DNA from: Sapria himalayana
Lineage: Eukaryota; Streptophyta; Magnoliopsida; Malpighiales; Rafflesiaceae
Direction: 5' to 3'
DNA: 64,000 nucleotides
Assembly (NCBI GenBank): GCA_029783825.1
Contig: JAREIK010001332.1
Location: 3,210,314-3,274,313 of the forward strand
Position 1 is the stretch's first letter, and each line of letters opens with the position of its first letter. Under the pieces are notes generated by a model. It was not told where the DNA came from. It made no database searches and saw only the letters and a list, made by a program, of their open reading frames with translations. A program made the position numbers and the translations under genes. Shown one piece after another: positions 13,211 through 25,010 of this stretch.

Positions 13211-14260
13211 AATTACAAAAGTGTACTTAAAATTCTCAATTTTTTACCACTTGATCATATCATATCATTCATGATTACCAAGATAGAAATAGAACTTATT
13301 ATTGAGTATTGTAGAGATCTAAGCAAATCCCAACAATTGTAGACATCTTGAAATTGATGTTCAATCTCACATCTTGCCCATATTTTTGGAAGAATTCATA
13401 TACAAGTAAGTTGATAATTATTAGCTTATTTGAAATAGAAAAGATCACAATTAAAGGATAAAGGATGAAAGCTAAGAGGTCTTAAGTCTCATGCGAGATA
13501 AATGTATAAGGGTACTAGAGGAATTATGGGGTAACAGTGGACTTAAGAGAAAGGAATGCTATGAATTATAAGGAAAGATTGATGACTCGACAAGAACTTA
13601 GAGATATTGCTCACACGCATATTGAATCACTAGTTTAAATGTATACAAATGTATATATTTATATAATTTATATAATCATTTATATATGGTTAAACTTATA
13701 AATGTATATACGTTTATATATATATCATTATATATAAACATAAATAATATTTTCAAAAATAAATTTACCTATATTATATGTGTTAAATGTAAATTTTGGG
13801 CTTCTAATTTAATGATATTAAAATATAAATAATTTTTTTATTTTGATATATATTATTTTTAAATTTTTAAAGAAGATATATTTTATTAAATACTTTTATA
13901 TAGAGATCCATTATATAATTATTTAGTGAAAGGGCCCACTATTGTTGGAATGAACTAAGTTGGACGTTATAGATAGGAAGTGAATCATAGATGGGTGTTT
14001 GGTTATGGTTGGCCAGCTTAATTTGGGTAATATTGCTAGATCTATCTAATTTTGGGCAGACCAAAATATTATATAATTAGTTTGTTGTTTATTATTATTT
14101 TTTTGTTTTTTTAGTTTGTTTTAATTTGTAATTGAGAGTGAGTGCTCTCATTTAAAATGGATATTTATAAAAAAATTGATTAGTTCTTTTGTATTATAAA
14201 AGACATATGTGAGTAGAGAAATAGACACACTTAACTTACACTTGAATGAAACGAAAAGGG
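13211..14260. other. AT-rich flank of copia element, no gene seen
   Basis: Includes the right arm of the inverted repeat (13630-13705, partner of 8661-8730). 13950-14260 may be an LTR relic (a gtattataaaag TATA-like phrase followed by an aacacatggtg primer-site-like phrase), but no second copy is present to test this. Confidence 0.4.
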
Positions 14261-14369
14261 GAAAAAAAGTTAACACATGGTGACTATTTGCGAAAATATG
14301 ATCCACCTCATTGATTATGTTTTCACAAAGCGTGAGATTTTATCCCATGAGACATGTGTGTTTGAATCT

Positions 14370-14399
14370 TGCAAACATGGGATAATTCCCATGTTTGCA
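14370..14399. repeat. 13-bp hairpin-forming inverted repeat
   Basis: The stem GCAAACATGGGA and its exact reverse complement are separated by TAAT, with one further T-A pair at the base. No U-run follows, so it is not a terminator-like structure. It may be a fold-back transposon relic. Confidence 0.75.
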
Positions 14400-14920
14400 T
14401 GAGCGTGTGTTTGTTGGGTGTGTTTTTGTGATCTCATGAACTAGTGCGTGTTAGCGAAAAATTCCTCTGTGTTGCTTGTTTGTGAGCTTGTGTGTGTTTG
14501 TGAACTTGTTCATTTTTGTGAATTCGTAAAGAATTCTCATGCGTGCATGCTTGTGTTAGAGAAAAATGGGAACTCATCATGTTTTTGTTTTATACACTAT
14601 TCTAGATTCTCTTATTACTATTTTGGACATTTGTTATATATTACATAATTTATTCTAAGTTTCAATAATATTTAAGGAAGAGTAGCTTACTTTTGTTTTA
14701 TGCTTACGAGAATTATTGGATTCGTACGAAGTTTATATCAAGTCCATGTGGAGTTTGTGTGGTGTTCTAAAGAATATTGTGACTGTGTTGTGCTCGTGAG
14801 GTATTCATGTTGTGTTTGTGTTTGTTCATGCTATGCTCATATTATGTTTGTGTGTGTCCATGTTATACTCAAGTCATGCTCATGCTATATTTGTGGCTGT
14901 AATAGTAGTATTTAAATTTA
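14400..14920 (+). repeat. Degenerate TG-rich low-complexity region
   Basis: Repeated phrases of the type gtgtttgtg, cttgtg and catgttgtg run through the stretch. Frames of 66-71 codons at 14448 and 14700 are by-products of this repetition and have no domain signature. Confidence 0.6.
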
Positions 14921-15290
14921 TTCTAAAATATCAGGTCCAGAATTGAAATATAATTCTACAAGTATTTTCAAATGTTTTTATATTTTTTCTTATTTGTACT
15001 AATTTAAATGTTATGATTTTTTTGTGTATGTAAATATTCTACTAATTTTAAGGATAAGATATTTATTGTGACTGTATGTTATTTATTGTGGTTTATTTTT
15101 ATAATTTTTAGCTTAAGTATAAATGCATAAATTTATATATTTTTGGACAGTTTTAAATATGTTTATTTATGTAGTTTGATTGAAAAATTTAGTAACTCGA
15201 TTAATTATTTTTATGATTTGTATTTTTAGGTAAATTCTAAAACAAAAATTAAATAGTTTTTAGAATATCAAAATAGTTAAAATCAACTTA
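14921..15290. other. AT-rich region upstream of minisatellite, no feature recognised
   Basis: Ordinary AT-rich sequence. If the host gene starts near 15.4-15.8 kb, this would be its promoter region, but I see no convincing TATA box at a fixed distance. From 15291 composition becomes balanced, consistent with transcribed leader sequence. Confidence 0.35.
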
Positions 15291-15413
15291 ACAATTATAA
15301 CGATGATGTGCCAGAGTCAATCGGCAAATGCCGAGGGATGGCCATAAGCAACTCTCAGAATCATCCAATTGTGACCAGCGAGTTAAAACCCGCGAAGAGC
15401 TAAAAACACTGTG

Positions 15414-15773
15414 AGGGCAGGGCAGGGCAGGGGCAGGGGCAGGGGCAGGGGCAGGGCAGGGGCAGGGCAGGGCAGGGGCAGGGGCAGGGCAGGACAGGGC
15501 AGGACAGGGCAGGGGCAGGACAGGGCAGGGGCAGGACAGGGCAGGGGCAGGACAGGGCAGGGCGGGGCAGGACAGGGCAGGGCGGGGCGGGACAGGGCAG
15601 GGCAGGGCGGGGCAGGACAGGGCAGGGCGGGGCAGGACAGGGCAGGGCGGGGCAGGACAGGGCAGGGCGGGGCAGGACAGGGCAGGGCGGGGCAGGACAG
15701 GGCAGGACAGGGCAGGGCGGGGCAGGGGCAGGGCGGGGCGGGGCGGGGCGGGGCGGGGCAGGGGCAGGGCAGG
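15414..15773 (+). repeat. G-rich minisatellite (GGGCA / GGACA / GGGC units)
   Basis: About 360 bp made almost only of GGGCAGGGCA, GGACA and GGGCGGGGC blocks with a partial higher-order period. The + strand has G-runs every 4-6 bases, so it can form G-quadruplexes on + and i-motifs on -. Lack of T and A-rich codons leaves several frames open on both strands; the Pro/Ala- and Gly/Arg-rich ORFs (124-193 codons) across it are artefacts. It ends directly at host exon 1, so it may lie in the promoter or 5' UTR. Confidence 0.95.
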
Positions 15774-15850
15774 TGCAAGAGTTAATGTCATCAGTGAGCG
15801 CAGGGAAGGTGCAAGAGTTAATGTCGTCAGTGAGCGCAGGGCAGATGCAA
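15770..15850 (+). repeat. 36-bp in-frame tandem repeat at the start of exon 1
   Basis: Two full units, reading QELMSSVSAGK/V and QELMSSVSAGQ, plus a partial third (MQE). The period is 36 bp, so each unit adds 12 residues without shifting frame, and each unit carries a possible ATG. The repeat abuts the minisatellite and shares its cagggc edge. Confidence 0.85.
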
Positions 15851-15956
15851 GAGAACGACCTCTTGGTGCTCAACTTTCCCTTTAGTTCTATCCAAACAAC
15901 ATCAGAATTTGCTAGTAAAAGTCGCGAAGAAGGAGAGCTCTGTTCATCCGATGATG
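15785..15956 (+). CDS. Putative zf-C3H1 (RED1/ZFC3H1-like) protein, exon 1
   Basis: Proposed first coding exon of the only host gene found. It encodes a short disordered N-terminus ending SKSREEGELCSSDDG; an EEGEL..SSDD motif is characteristic of the N-terminus of plant zf-C3H1-domain proteins, which relate to yeast Red1 and human ZFC3H1, nuclear factors that route RNA to the exosome. Three in-frame ATGs (15785, 15821, 15845) are possible starts; 15845 (MQENDLLVLNF) avoids the 36-bp repeat and is a good alternative. A donor G|GTGTAT at 15957 leaves one base over (phase 1), matching exon 2, which begins with two bases of a split codon (GT|ACG). Unspliced, the frame stops at 16013-16015. The role is inferred from motif resemblance only; the gene could instead be a truncated copy. 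Confidence 0.55.
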
Positions 15957-16015
15957 GTGTATGGTTATCTAAGCCTATCAATACATTTCATGTCGTTGCA
16001 TTTGTCCAATCATAG

Positions 16016-16600
16016 TCGTCGCATTGGACCAAGGGATCCATGTGTTCCTGGACTTGGTCATCGTCTGTGCTATGGTTGAGAATGTGTAATTAACCACTGG
16101 CTTGATTATTTAGCATATAAACTTCGTCCTTGTTGAAATTTTTTCGTGGTCCAAGTCATAGTGAATTACACGTTCGTGTCGTGGGTGCCTCTATACTTGG
16201 TGTGAATTACATGGTCAAGAATGTGGCCAAGCTACCTATAATATTTTATTGGGAAACTTGCTTGTCTCCATGATTGGGTTTTTATGATTCTCATTTACAT
16301 TGGAACAATAATATTGAGCTCATTTTATTTATTTATTTTATAGATCCTATAGCCAAGACAATTATCATCATTAGATAGAAATAATCTAATTTTTTTGTAA
16401 ACATTTCAAATGTTTATTTTTGAGCTAGATTTACATTCACATTCACATTCTTTACAATAATTTTACTTTGAACTCTTAAATTATTAATATAAGAACCAAG
16501 GTATAAAATGACATTAATCGAGGCATGGCTGGATGAGCGCCTCAAGGTGAGGTGTAGTGAAAATGCCATGAGGAATTATGATTTTATGTGACATATTTCT
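16016..16600. other. Start of candidate intron 1, no feature recognised
   Basis: Moderately AT-rich, non-repetitive sequence with no coding signature; the transition from exon-like composition is gradual. Confidence 0.4.
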
Positions 16601-16605
16601 CCAGA

Positions 16606-17160
16606 TCCTAAGATATATGAAGAATACTTCAGGAATTATGATTTTATTCAAAAAATAGAGACATCACCATGTAAAAGTATAATTAGATTCTAGTTGGACT
16701 TCAATGATAAAAAATAAATGTTACAAAATTTTATATCTTTTTTGAATATAACGTAGTCTTCTAGAAAAATAAGTGGTGAATTATTATTTTTAAATTTAGT
16801 ACAAAGATAAAATATAAAACTATGATATCGATTATTTATGAGCTCAAGTGGATGAGTCATTTTTTTGAGGAGTCTTAACTATTATTTTTGAGGCTGATGA
16901 TATTTTACTGTGAACGTATGATATCTTAGCATATTAGTGTCTATTTGGTATTACATAAGCATATGAAATATAGAAAATTGATTACTATTTTATATAATAT
17001 AATATTCAATATGACTAAATAGTCATTATCTACATATTTATCAGCAAGTAAATTACAGACATCTTCATGAAAATAATGAGTGGACCACATATATCTTTTC
17101 TCTCTTCCAAACTAAGTACTTATGATATACACAAATTAACTTAAAGGATACTATTAAGAT
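16606..17160 (+). pseudogene. Copia RNase H remnant
   Basis: Translation gives YKTMISIIYELKWMSHFFEE, which parallels the copia RNase H block YRAMA...CELIWL..LL.EL, and later an ASKLQTSS stretch at the position of QLADIFTK. The 16606-16716 part is repeated at 19586-19695. It resembles the RNase H of the copia at 43-44.5 kb. Frameshifted and dead. Confidence 0.6.
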
Positions 17161-18560
17161 TTGGTGCATTTCAATATTTTATTTTGTTTTGTTTTATGTA
17201 TATTGTATGGGAGCACCGATATATAGGTTTTCCAACCATAGTATATGTATATTTATTTTATATGTTTTGAAATTGATGAAAAATATATTTTATTTTTTTA
17301 TTTTCTATTTCTTTCCTCCTCTTTCTTGACTATCATCGAAACCTTGTTGGGATCCATGTTCAAGAATTACTTTATTTTAATATATTATCATCAAACATAA
17401 AATAATCATGCGAACTTTAGCAGTAAACTATTTTTTTATTCTGTGTCAATCACTTATTACTAGTATTAATATTTAAAAAAATCATGTGAACTATATAGCA
17501 TTCATTATATTTTCTCCTCACTATTTAGTTATGTTTAATTTATATCAAATCATTTAAATATGTATATTTGTACTTCATTTTTCCTTCTACCATGAATTTA
17601 TAAAAATTCATAAATTCATAAATATAACTATTTTGAATACTCTAATACTAGTAGCATTATAAATATTTTTATCTTTTACATTTTAAATATGTTCTAACTT
17701 CTTTTAGATGCATATGTATTACATGTGCGGTTGGATATTTTTATCGTAAACATTTTCAAATTAGGAGGCGAAACTCCATATATCCATTATTCATTTGCAT
17801 GATAAATTTTAATAATTTAATGAATACATGAAATAATTTATTTATTTAAAATAAAATAAAATATATCAATTAGATTATGTAAATCTAAAAACTAACCAAG
17901 AGGTTTTTATATATTCATTCACAAATATAATATATTAATTAAATTATGTAAAATTTAAATATATTATGCTTTTGATCCTAATAACTATCTTTTTTTTCAT
18001 ATATTTATTTGTCAAACATATGTGGAATCAATCCTAGCATATTTCTTTTTTTTAGAAATTTTTTTTCCCACCTCATTATACATTTATAAAAATACATGAG
18101 CATATGAGAAATATAAATAACCAATATAATTGGGCATATAAAGAATGGAGCATATGAGGTGGAGGTCATATCTAATGTACAAGGCTTTCTCTTTAGCACA
18201 AAATTTATAAGAAATTAATATGTTGATAATATTATCCTCAAAAATAACAAAGACAACATCTAATAAGTCTCAAACTCGAGATCTACTATCATTTAACGAA
18301 GATACTTATTATTACAAAAAAAGGGAACATACAATATTCTAAAGTTAGAAAGATAAATTATGTAGTTATATATCAGTTCTATTTGTATGTAAGAGTATGT
18401 AGAAAGATTTCATTATTTAAAAAACTTAAATTTATATAGATTTGTGATAATGTTACAAAATGTTATGATAATAATAATTATCACAAGAACTCAAGTTACA
18501 CCATGATGAAAAGTGAGCTAAAACAAAAATTAATTACTTATAACATATCAATTGGTTCTT
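17161..18560. other. AT-rich intronic DNA, nothing recognised
   Basis: Several poly-T and AT tracts; no ends, domains or RNA genes visible. Confidence 0.5.
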
Positions 18561-18562
18561 AT

Positions 18563-18780
18563 CAAAGTTTTAAATGACAAAAATATTTAGCAAAATATTT
18601 TTTGTTCTTGAGATGAGACATAAGTCTCAAGGTATTGAGACATAAGCTTTTTGAGCATTTCATAATAAAATTAATTAATATTATTAAAAATAAAATAATA
18701 TAAATAAAAATATAAAAATAATTCATTAGAAATATAAAAAATATATATTCATTCACTATTATCACAAAAAAATTTTTACA
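18563..18780. mobile_element. MITE-like fragment, 'aaagttttaaa' family
   Basis: Aligns with 58939-59130: both begin caaagttttaaa, contain gagacataag/gagacgtaag ... ttgag ... taagctttttga, and continue into attaattaatatt ... attcattag. This copy has lost most GC pairs, consistent with methylation-driven decay of the same family. Confidence 0.55.
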
Positions 18781-19585
18781 AAATCATAAAATTTATTTTC
18801 TACTTCACTTATACTCTCATTTCCAAAGACATATTATTTTAGACAAGATATTCTCATACATTGAAGTTGGACTAATATTAATAATTTAAAATAATTCATT
18901 TTTTTTATTTTTTGATTCTTAAAATTGATCAATATTTCTATGTATTCTAATTTAATATTTTCACTAACTTTGACTTATGATTTCATATCATAATGTATAC
19001 TGGCTAAGTGATATTTGTATCTATTTGCTTTTTACACACATCTTTAATTTTAAAATTTATATCTAAATTTTTTTCTCTTAAAGTTTTAATTATATATTTA
19101 TACATTAAATTTTTTCTAATATTTTTTTGAATCAAAAAAACTTATTTAAAAAAAAGAAAAACCACCAATAATAATATTCAGTAAATATTACAAGTATTTT
19201 AAAAATTTTAAATTTATAAAAGAAATTTAAAAATGAAATTCATAATTTAATTAGTTTAAAAGTTTAAATTTCAAAAAAAAACTAATATTTTTTAGAGATA
19301 TTAAAATTTTAAAAATTTTAAATTTATAATTCTTGGAACAAGTTGTCCAAGCTCATCCGTGGATTGAGATGTCCAAGGTCATTCGTGGAATGATCTGCTT
19401 CAACTCATTTCGAAGAGATGAAGATGAGGAGATCATGTGATACCTGAAAATTTACTTTGCTAAAGCTTTCAATTATGACTAGTGTAATTGTTTTAGGCTT
19501 ATACGAACATAATTCTCTCATACAACCAAAAATTTTATTTGTTTATGATTTTATAAATTCTCTCATATAATTTTATATGAACATA
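18781..19585. other. AT-rich intronic DNA, nothing recognised
   Basis: A-rich and T-rich tracts around 19070-19330; a short duplicated phrase (gaaca...gttgtccaagctc / gagatgtccaaggtc) near 19340-19375. No gene. Confidence 0.45.
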
Positions 19586-19720
19586 ATTCTATAGATTCTA
19601 AGATATGTGAAGAATACTCTAGGAATTATGATTTTATTCAAAAAAGACATAACCAAGTAAACGTATAATTAGATTCTAGTTGGACTTCAATGATAATAAT
19701 ATAAGTGATATCCAATTTTG
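19586..19720 (+). pseudogene. Short copia fragment (repeat of 16606-16716)
   Basis: Near-identical phrases 'gaattatgattttattcaaaa' and 'ttagattctagttggactt' recur from 16606-16716. The second phrase probably corresponds to the start of copia RNase H (YSDADW region). Confidence 0.5.
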
Positions 19721-21777
19721 ATTAAGTGCTGAGTCAATTAAAGAGACAACTAAAGAGCTGTTAGCTAAAAATATGCTTACACTTAGATCAATTGATGAGC
19801 CAATTAATGTGCATCCAATTTTTCCAAGATCAGATAAAATATATAAAGTAAATTTTTTTTTGAGGAAAAAAAATCATATTTTTTGAGTATATAATTTTTA
19901 TACATAGGAAATATTTAATATATCTCAAATCCTTCTTTTAAAACTTATTCTATGGGAAGAACTTTAGTTGAAATATATCAAATTGATCTTTTACTATAAT
20001 TAGATTATTATCAATATATATTATTAATATCACACATTATCCTCTTAATCTATGTTGATAGAAATAAAAATGAGTTAATACATCTCATCTTTGATACATT
20101 GATACATTGATCAAAAGTGGTGAACACTAAAGAGAACTTATTAAATTATGTTTCAGGAGATTATTTTAAGTCAAAAGATCTTTCACAATTTATACATTAT
20201 AATTGTGCTCCTTGGAATATTAAAATTTGGTGGTTACACATAAATATTTCTTTTTTGATATTATTATGAAAGAATACTTTCCTTATATCTAGCTAATATG
20301 CAATTCAAATGTGAAAAGCAATAATAGAAAGTGACCATCTAATGATAGTCATCTTAGATATAGGGAAAAAAAATATTCTAATAATCTAAATTATAAATTT
20401 ATGTTAATTCCTTGCCTACCAACTTAGTTTTTATTAATATTTTTTTCAAGTTCAATCTTCATCATGTATGCCTACTTACATCCAACTACAATCTTACTTG
20501 AAGGCTTTGGAACAAGATCATATGTATGATCATAAGTGATTGTAATTAGTTCACTCAACATAACATGTTATCATTCTGGATGACTAAGTGTATCAAACAA
20601 TCTATCATAGGTTATACAATTATTAAATGAAGATAAAAAATTAGAATATATCATACTAAAGTGAGAGTAAGAGAATATTTATGATAGTTAATGTTGGATT
20701 ACATGTTATTGATTTCTTTTGTAGAGCAATTAGAAGGTTCAAATCCTTACTATGAATTAGTTCAACTAATGTAATAGTTGACTCATCTAGGGAAGACTAT
20801 AAACATACTTGTGTAGTATATATATTTTATGACTTGTCCCACCATAATCATTATTGAAGGAAGATATTAAGGTTCCCTCTAGTAGGGTTTATGATGGGAT
20901 GACTGTGTGGACTCCTATATGATTTTGGTATGCAACATTTCTTTCTTAATAGTATGTTGTATTCTCAATGTTTTCTTTAAAAATAATTTATAATAATTAT
21001 TTCTAGTATGACCCATCATCTTGTACTGTATACTCTAAATTGTGATATTCTTATTTCTATCTTTGTTGTGACTAATACACTATTATTAAAAAATAAGGCC
21101 ACACAAGTAAATAAATTCATCAATTTGTTATTGTAAATAACATGTATGAGATGCCCTTGTATAATGGTAGAATTGTTTGGAATAGCACCCCATGTTAGAT
21201 GCTTTCATCAAAACATAAAAGAAAGAAAAAATAAAGCTGTAAACTATATTATTTCTTTTAAGTTGATACATAAAAGTTTAGAAAAATATAAGTGGACGCT
21301 TTTTCAAAGATTTCATGAAAAAGTCTATTGATTGTTTTGATATCTAAATGTATGCTATAGGGATGGTCTCATATTGAATTTTTTCTATGAGAAATAATAA
21401 TCTATCATTATATATTTTATCTAGTTGTGAAATATTAAATTTGATATTATATGTCATGCTATTTTCTTATCATGATAAAGAGTGGTAATAGTCGGATATA
21501 GATATTTGATCTTTTTGAATAAATGTATAATTTAAAATAATTTGCAAGTGATTATCACTATCATCCAAAATTTTATTTATGTACTAAATCTCTAAATAAT
21601 TGAGTGTATCTAATTCTTTTGGAGATAATATTTTCTCTAAGAAAGTACATAAATATGTAATAGATTTCTTTGGTGTAAGTTTGTGCCTAACTTGAATTTT
21701 AATATCTAGTTGATTACATATGTTCGTGATTTCTTCACATACTTCAGTATATTAAAAGTTACATCTAAATCAATCTG
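19721..21777. other. Decayed retroelement DNA, details unclear
   Basis: Lies downstream (on the - strand) of the copia RT relic at 21778-22960 and is probably its RNase H/3' part, but no conserved block could be read with confidence. No gene or RNA seen. Confidence 0.35.
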
Positions 21778-22073
21778 TTAAGGAGAATATAAGAAATAAT
21801 AAAGTATACTAACTACATATATAATATTTGGATTGATAATAATTAGATAGTTAATATTTTTTATTATTTTTTTATAAGTCATATAATTATTTGGAGATAT
21901 CACGTTAAAGGTAAAATTAATAATTGGATTAATTAAAATATTTGTTGGTACAAAATCTAAGATTTTAATCTTAGCAAGAGTATCAAACATATATCTTCTA
22001 TGTAATAAGATAATACTAATTATAGAATAAATCACATTTATTTTTAAAAAAATATGACTCTTCTAAGATTTTT

Positions 22074-22369
22074 TATTTCTAAAGATATTTTTTGAGCTAA
22101 ATGATTTACAACTTATTAACTCTGTAATATACTTATGTAAATCAAATGAGGTAGTTGCTTATGCAAATTTTATAAAATAGTTTTGATGATTATTTCAAGC
22201 TTTATAATTTTTTTTGCAACCTATAAAAACATGTTTGATTGAACTATTTGAAATTCATGTGATAGGTCCTTAGATATCTCATCCTCAAAATTTTTCTAAA
22301 GAAATACATTCTTCATATTTAGTTAATGTATTTTTTATTTATGAGATATTATTAGTGAAATAAATATTC
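22074..22369 (+). repeat. Exact tandem duplication, unit 1 (296 bp)
   Basis: Base-for-base identical to 22374-22669 as printed (period 300 bp, 4-bp spacer ttca). It sits in a decayed copia RT where every other duplication in the window is clearly diverged. Either a very recent duplication or an assembly artefact. Confidence 0.95.
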
Positions 22370-22373
22370 TTCA

Positions 22374-22669
22374 TATTTCTAAAGATATTTTTTGAGCTAA
22401 ATGATTTACAACTTATTAACTCTGTAATATACTTATGTAAATCAAATGAGGTAGTTGCTTATGCAAATTTTATAAAATAGTTTTGATGATTATTTCAAGC
22501 TTTATAATTTTTTTTGCAACCTATAAAAACATGTTTGATTGAACTATTTGAAATTCATGTGATAGGTCCTTAGATATCTCATCCTCAAAATTTTTCTAAA
22601 GAAATACATTCTTCATATTTAGTTAATGTATTTTTTATTTATGAGATATTATTAGTGAAATAAATATTC
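22374..22669 (+). repeat. Exact tandem duplication, unit 2 (296 bp)
   Basis: Second copy of 22074-22369; identity breaks off at 22670 (g against t at 22370). Confidence 0.95.
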
Positions 22670-22960
22670 GTAAAGAGGTGATCATGATCACTAGAGAGAA
22701 TAATTTGATAATTCACATCATATTTTTTAGTGAAATTAATTGTTACAAGTATTGTCTTAAGACAATATATCTTCTCATATGTATATATCTTATTGAAAAT
22801 CTACATATAATTAATAACAAATATTCTCACAGGAAGTGATACTACTTTAGTCCCATTGGCGTGGATGAACTCAATATCTTTCATCTTGGCTTGATGATAT
22901 CCTAGATGAAACAATGCCTCAAAATGAGGCATAAGTATTCTAATACATTAAAATCTATAA

Positions 22961-24565
22961 AATTAAGCATTGAGTATTATTTCTCTATTTATTTTATTGG
23001 ACAATCAAAAAGTTAAGATTAAATAAATTAGTTGCGTTGATCATATGATTCATTGATATTGATTATAAGTTTTGGTTTATCTGGTCTTCTAGTACTTGAC
23101 TTATAATGAGTTTGTGTTGGTGTTAACATGTGAATTATAATATCATTTTGATTTGAGTGAGACTTTTGTTCATAAGAAACCTTGCTACATATTAAATCAA
23201 CCTATTTTGTACTTTTGGTATGTATGTTGATTACTTAAGAGTAATATTATATTATGACTAACAAATATAGTTGATGTGTGGTCCTCTCTACTTGTTGGTG
23301 GTCTAGGTGCAATTAAAAGTGAGAGTAAAAGTACTAGGCCTAGAATTAGAAGGTTGTATAACTAATTAAATTTTGATAAAAAAAATACTTATGTGATAAT
23401 ATTATAATAAATGCACACAAAAATCACAATGAAGGTTGTATACCTAATAATTATTTATTACATGAATATCATTAGCATATGTAGGGATAATTTTAGATAT
23501 AATACATTTTAGCTATGTAGGGCATGAAGAGAGAAGTTAGTTTTCAATCCATATTAATATAATTTTAGATACTAGAAACATGTAGATTTATGTAGATGTA
23601 GTTTTGCTATGTTAATTTATGATAATAAAGATGATATTTAAGTTTATTCAAATTATAGGGCATATCTATAACACCAGACTCATGTTTTGTGCAATATTTA
23701 TAAGATATTAATATCTCGACAATCTTACTTTAAAAATTAGAAAAATTGTGCTAGATGATTTTTAAATTTGAGACCTACTATCCTTAGAAAAAGATATTTG
23801 ATTATCGCATCAAGGTATGAGTAATATGATGATGTTTTGAGAGGTGACCATATAAAGAAAATTTAGAAGTTTAAATGCTATATAAGAGAATCAATTTTTT
23901 TTATATAAGATATATATATTATGGATTTTGTTTGCTTAAATAAATTATAAAAAGTATAGAGAAAAATAAAAAATATTTGTCAATGAACTTTATTAATTTT
24001 AAAAAAATATATAATATAAAGATCTTACGAGTGCATAAGGCTCATGCTTTTGTGTGAGTTATAGGCTCATGCTTTTAAGATCATTGCTAGTGCACTAATG
24101 CGCGATCTCTAATATATGCATACAATACAAAGACTTTTTTATTAAGTAATTATTTATTGTAATATTATTTTTGGTCAAATATATTTAATTTTAGAATTTT
24201 TATTAGATCTGAAATATTAGTATTTATGTAATTGCACGCAAACATATGTTATAATTTTTTAAAAATTGATTTGATTGATATATAGAAGAGAAAAATATTT
24301 TTTTAATATAAATATTATTAAGAATATGTATGATAATATTGTAATAAATAATTGTAATATAGGACCGAGAGAGAGAAATAAGTTAATTTTTAATTTTAGC
24401 AAGATAAATTAATTAGAGATAAGATATTTAATTTCTAACTTTAATTTTAATTTGAGTGGAAAAAATAATTTGATTGAGGTAAGAAAATATTAGAATTTCA
24501 AAATATACTTTTTTTGATATTTGAAATTATTTAATTTGAAAGATTATAAAAATAAAAATAGACTC
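22961..24565. other. AT-rich intronic DNA, nothing recognised
   Basis: No readable protein block, end repeat or RNA gene. A phrase 'gtgcataaggctcatgctttt' and its neighbour 'ttataggctcatgctttta' near 24033-24080 form a small local duplication. Confidence 0.45.
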
Positions 24566-24570
24566 TTGCA

Positions 24571-25010
24571 TCATTTATTTATTTTTTATTTATAATGAAA
24601 GTATTAACCCATGAATTATCTCAATTAATTATTATTATATATATATATATATATAAGATTAGGATTCATATATATTATCATAATGTGAGTTTGTTATTTT
24701 GTTATTTTATGACTTTGTTTTACACAATGTATAATAGCTGAACTTTATACACTCTAGAGAGAGAAATATAATGTAGAGGTATTAATTGGCTATATTATTT
24801 ATTTATTTTTTATTTACGATGAGTTCTAACCTGTGAATTATCTCAATTAATTGATATATATATATATATATATTAAGATTAGGATTCATATATATTATCA
24901 TTATGTCAATTTGTTATTATGTTATTTTATGATTTTGTTTTACATATTGTATAATAGCTGAACTTTATACACTCTAGAGAGAGGAAGGCAATGTAAAGGT
25001 ATCGGTTGGG
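24571..25010 (+). repeat. Tandem duplication of about 220 bp
   Basis: Unit 1 (about 24571-24793) and unit 2 (about 24794-25010) share a TTTATTTATTTTTTATTTA start, an (AT)n run, 'aagattaggattcatatatat', 'ataatagctgaactttataca' and 'ctctagagagag'. Each ends in a sequence like a hAT left end (tagaggtatt at 24774; taaaggtatc at 24994). Confidence 0.8.

Larger units (their letters stand above)
21778..22960 (-). pseudogene. Copia reverse transcriptase remnant, internally duplicated
   Basis: On the - strand 22960 to 22670 resembles the RT entry (LPV...IN...F.KIYTYE..IYCLK..LVTINFTKKYDVNYQI, compare LPVGKK.I.CRWVFKIK...GSI.RYKARLV.KGF.Q.YG.DY). 22560-22080 includes RLQKKL*SLK*SSKLFYK, matching KLQKSLYGLKQASR.WY. 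22035-21778 reads ISIILLHRRYMFDTLAKIKILDF...NYLIIINPNIIYVVSILYYF, matching the C-terminal RT block. The middle part exists twice because of an exact tandem duplication. Confidence 0.7.

Noticed and set aside
15414..15773. CRISPR or telomere-like array
   Set aside because: There are no unique spacers and no TTTAGGG units; it is a simple G-rich minisatellite.
15288..15981. Pro/Ala-rich and Gly/Arg-rich ORFs of 124-193 codons across the G-rich repeat
   Set aside because: The repeat lacks stop codons by composition, so several frames on both strands are open at once; none has a domain or a consistent start.
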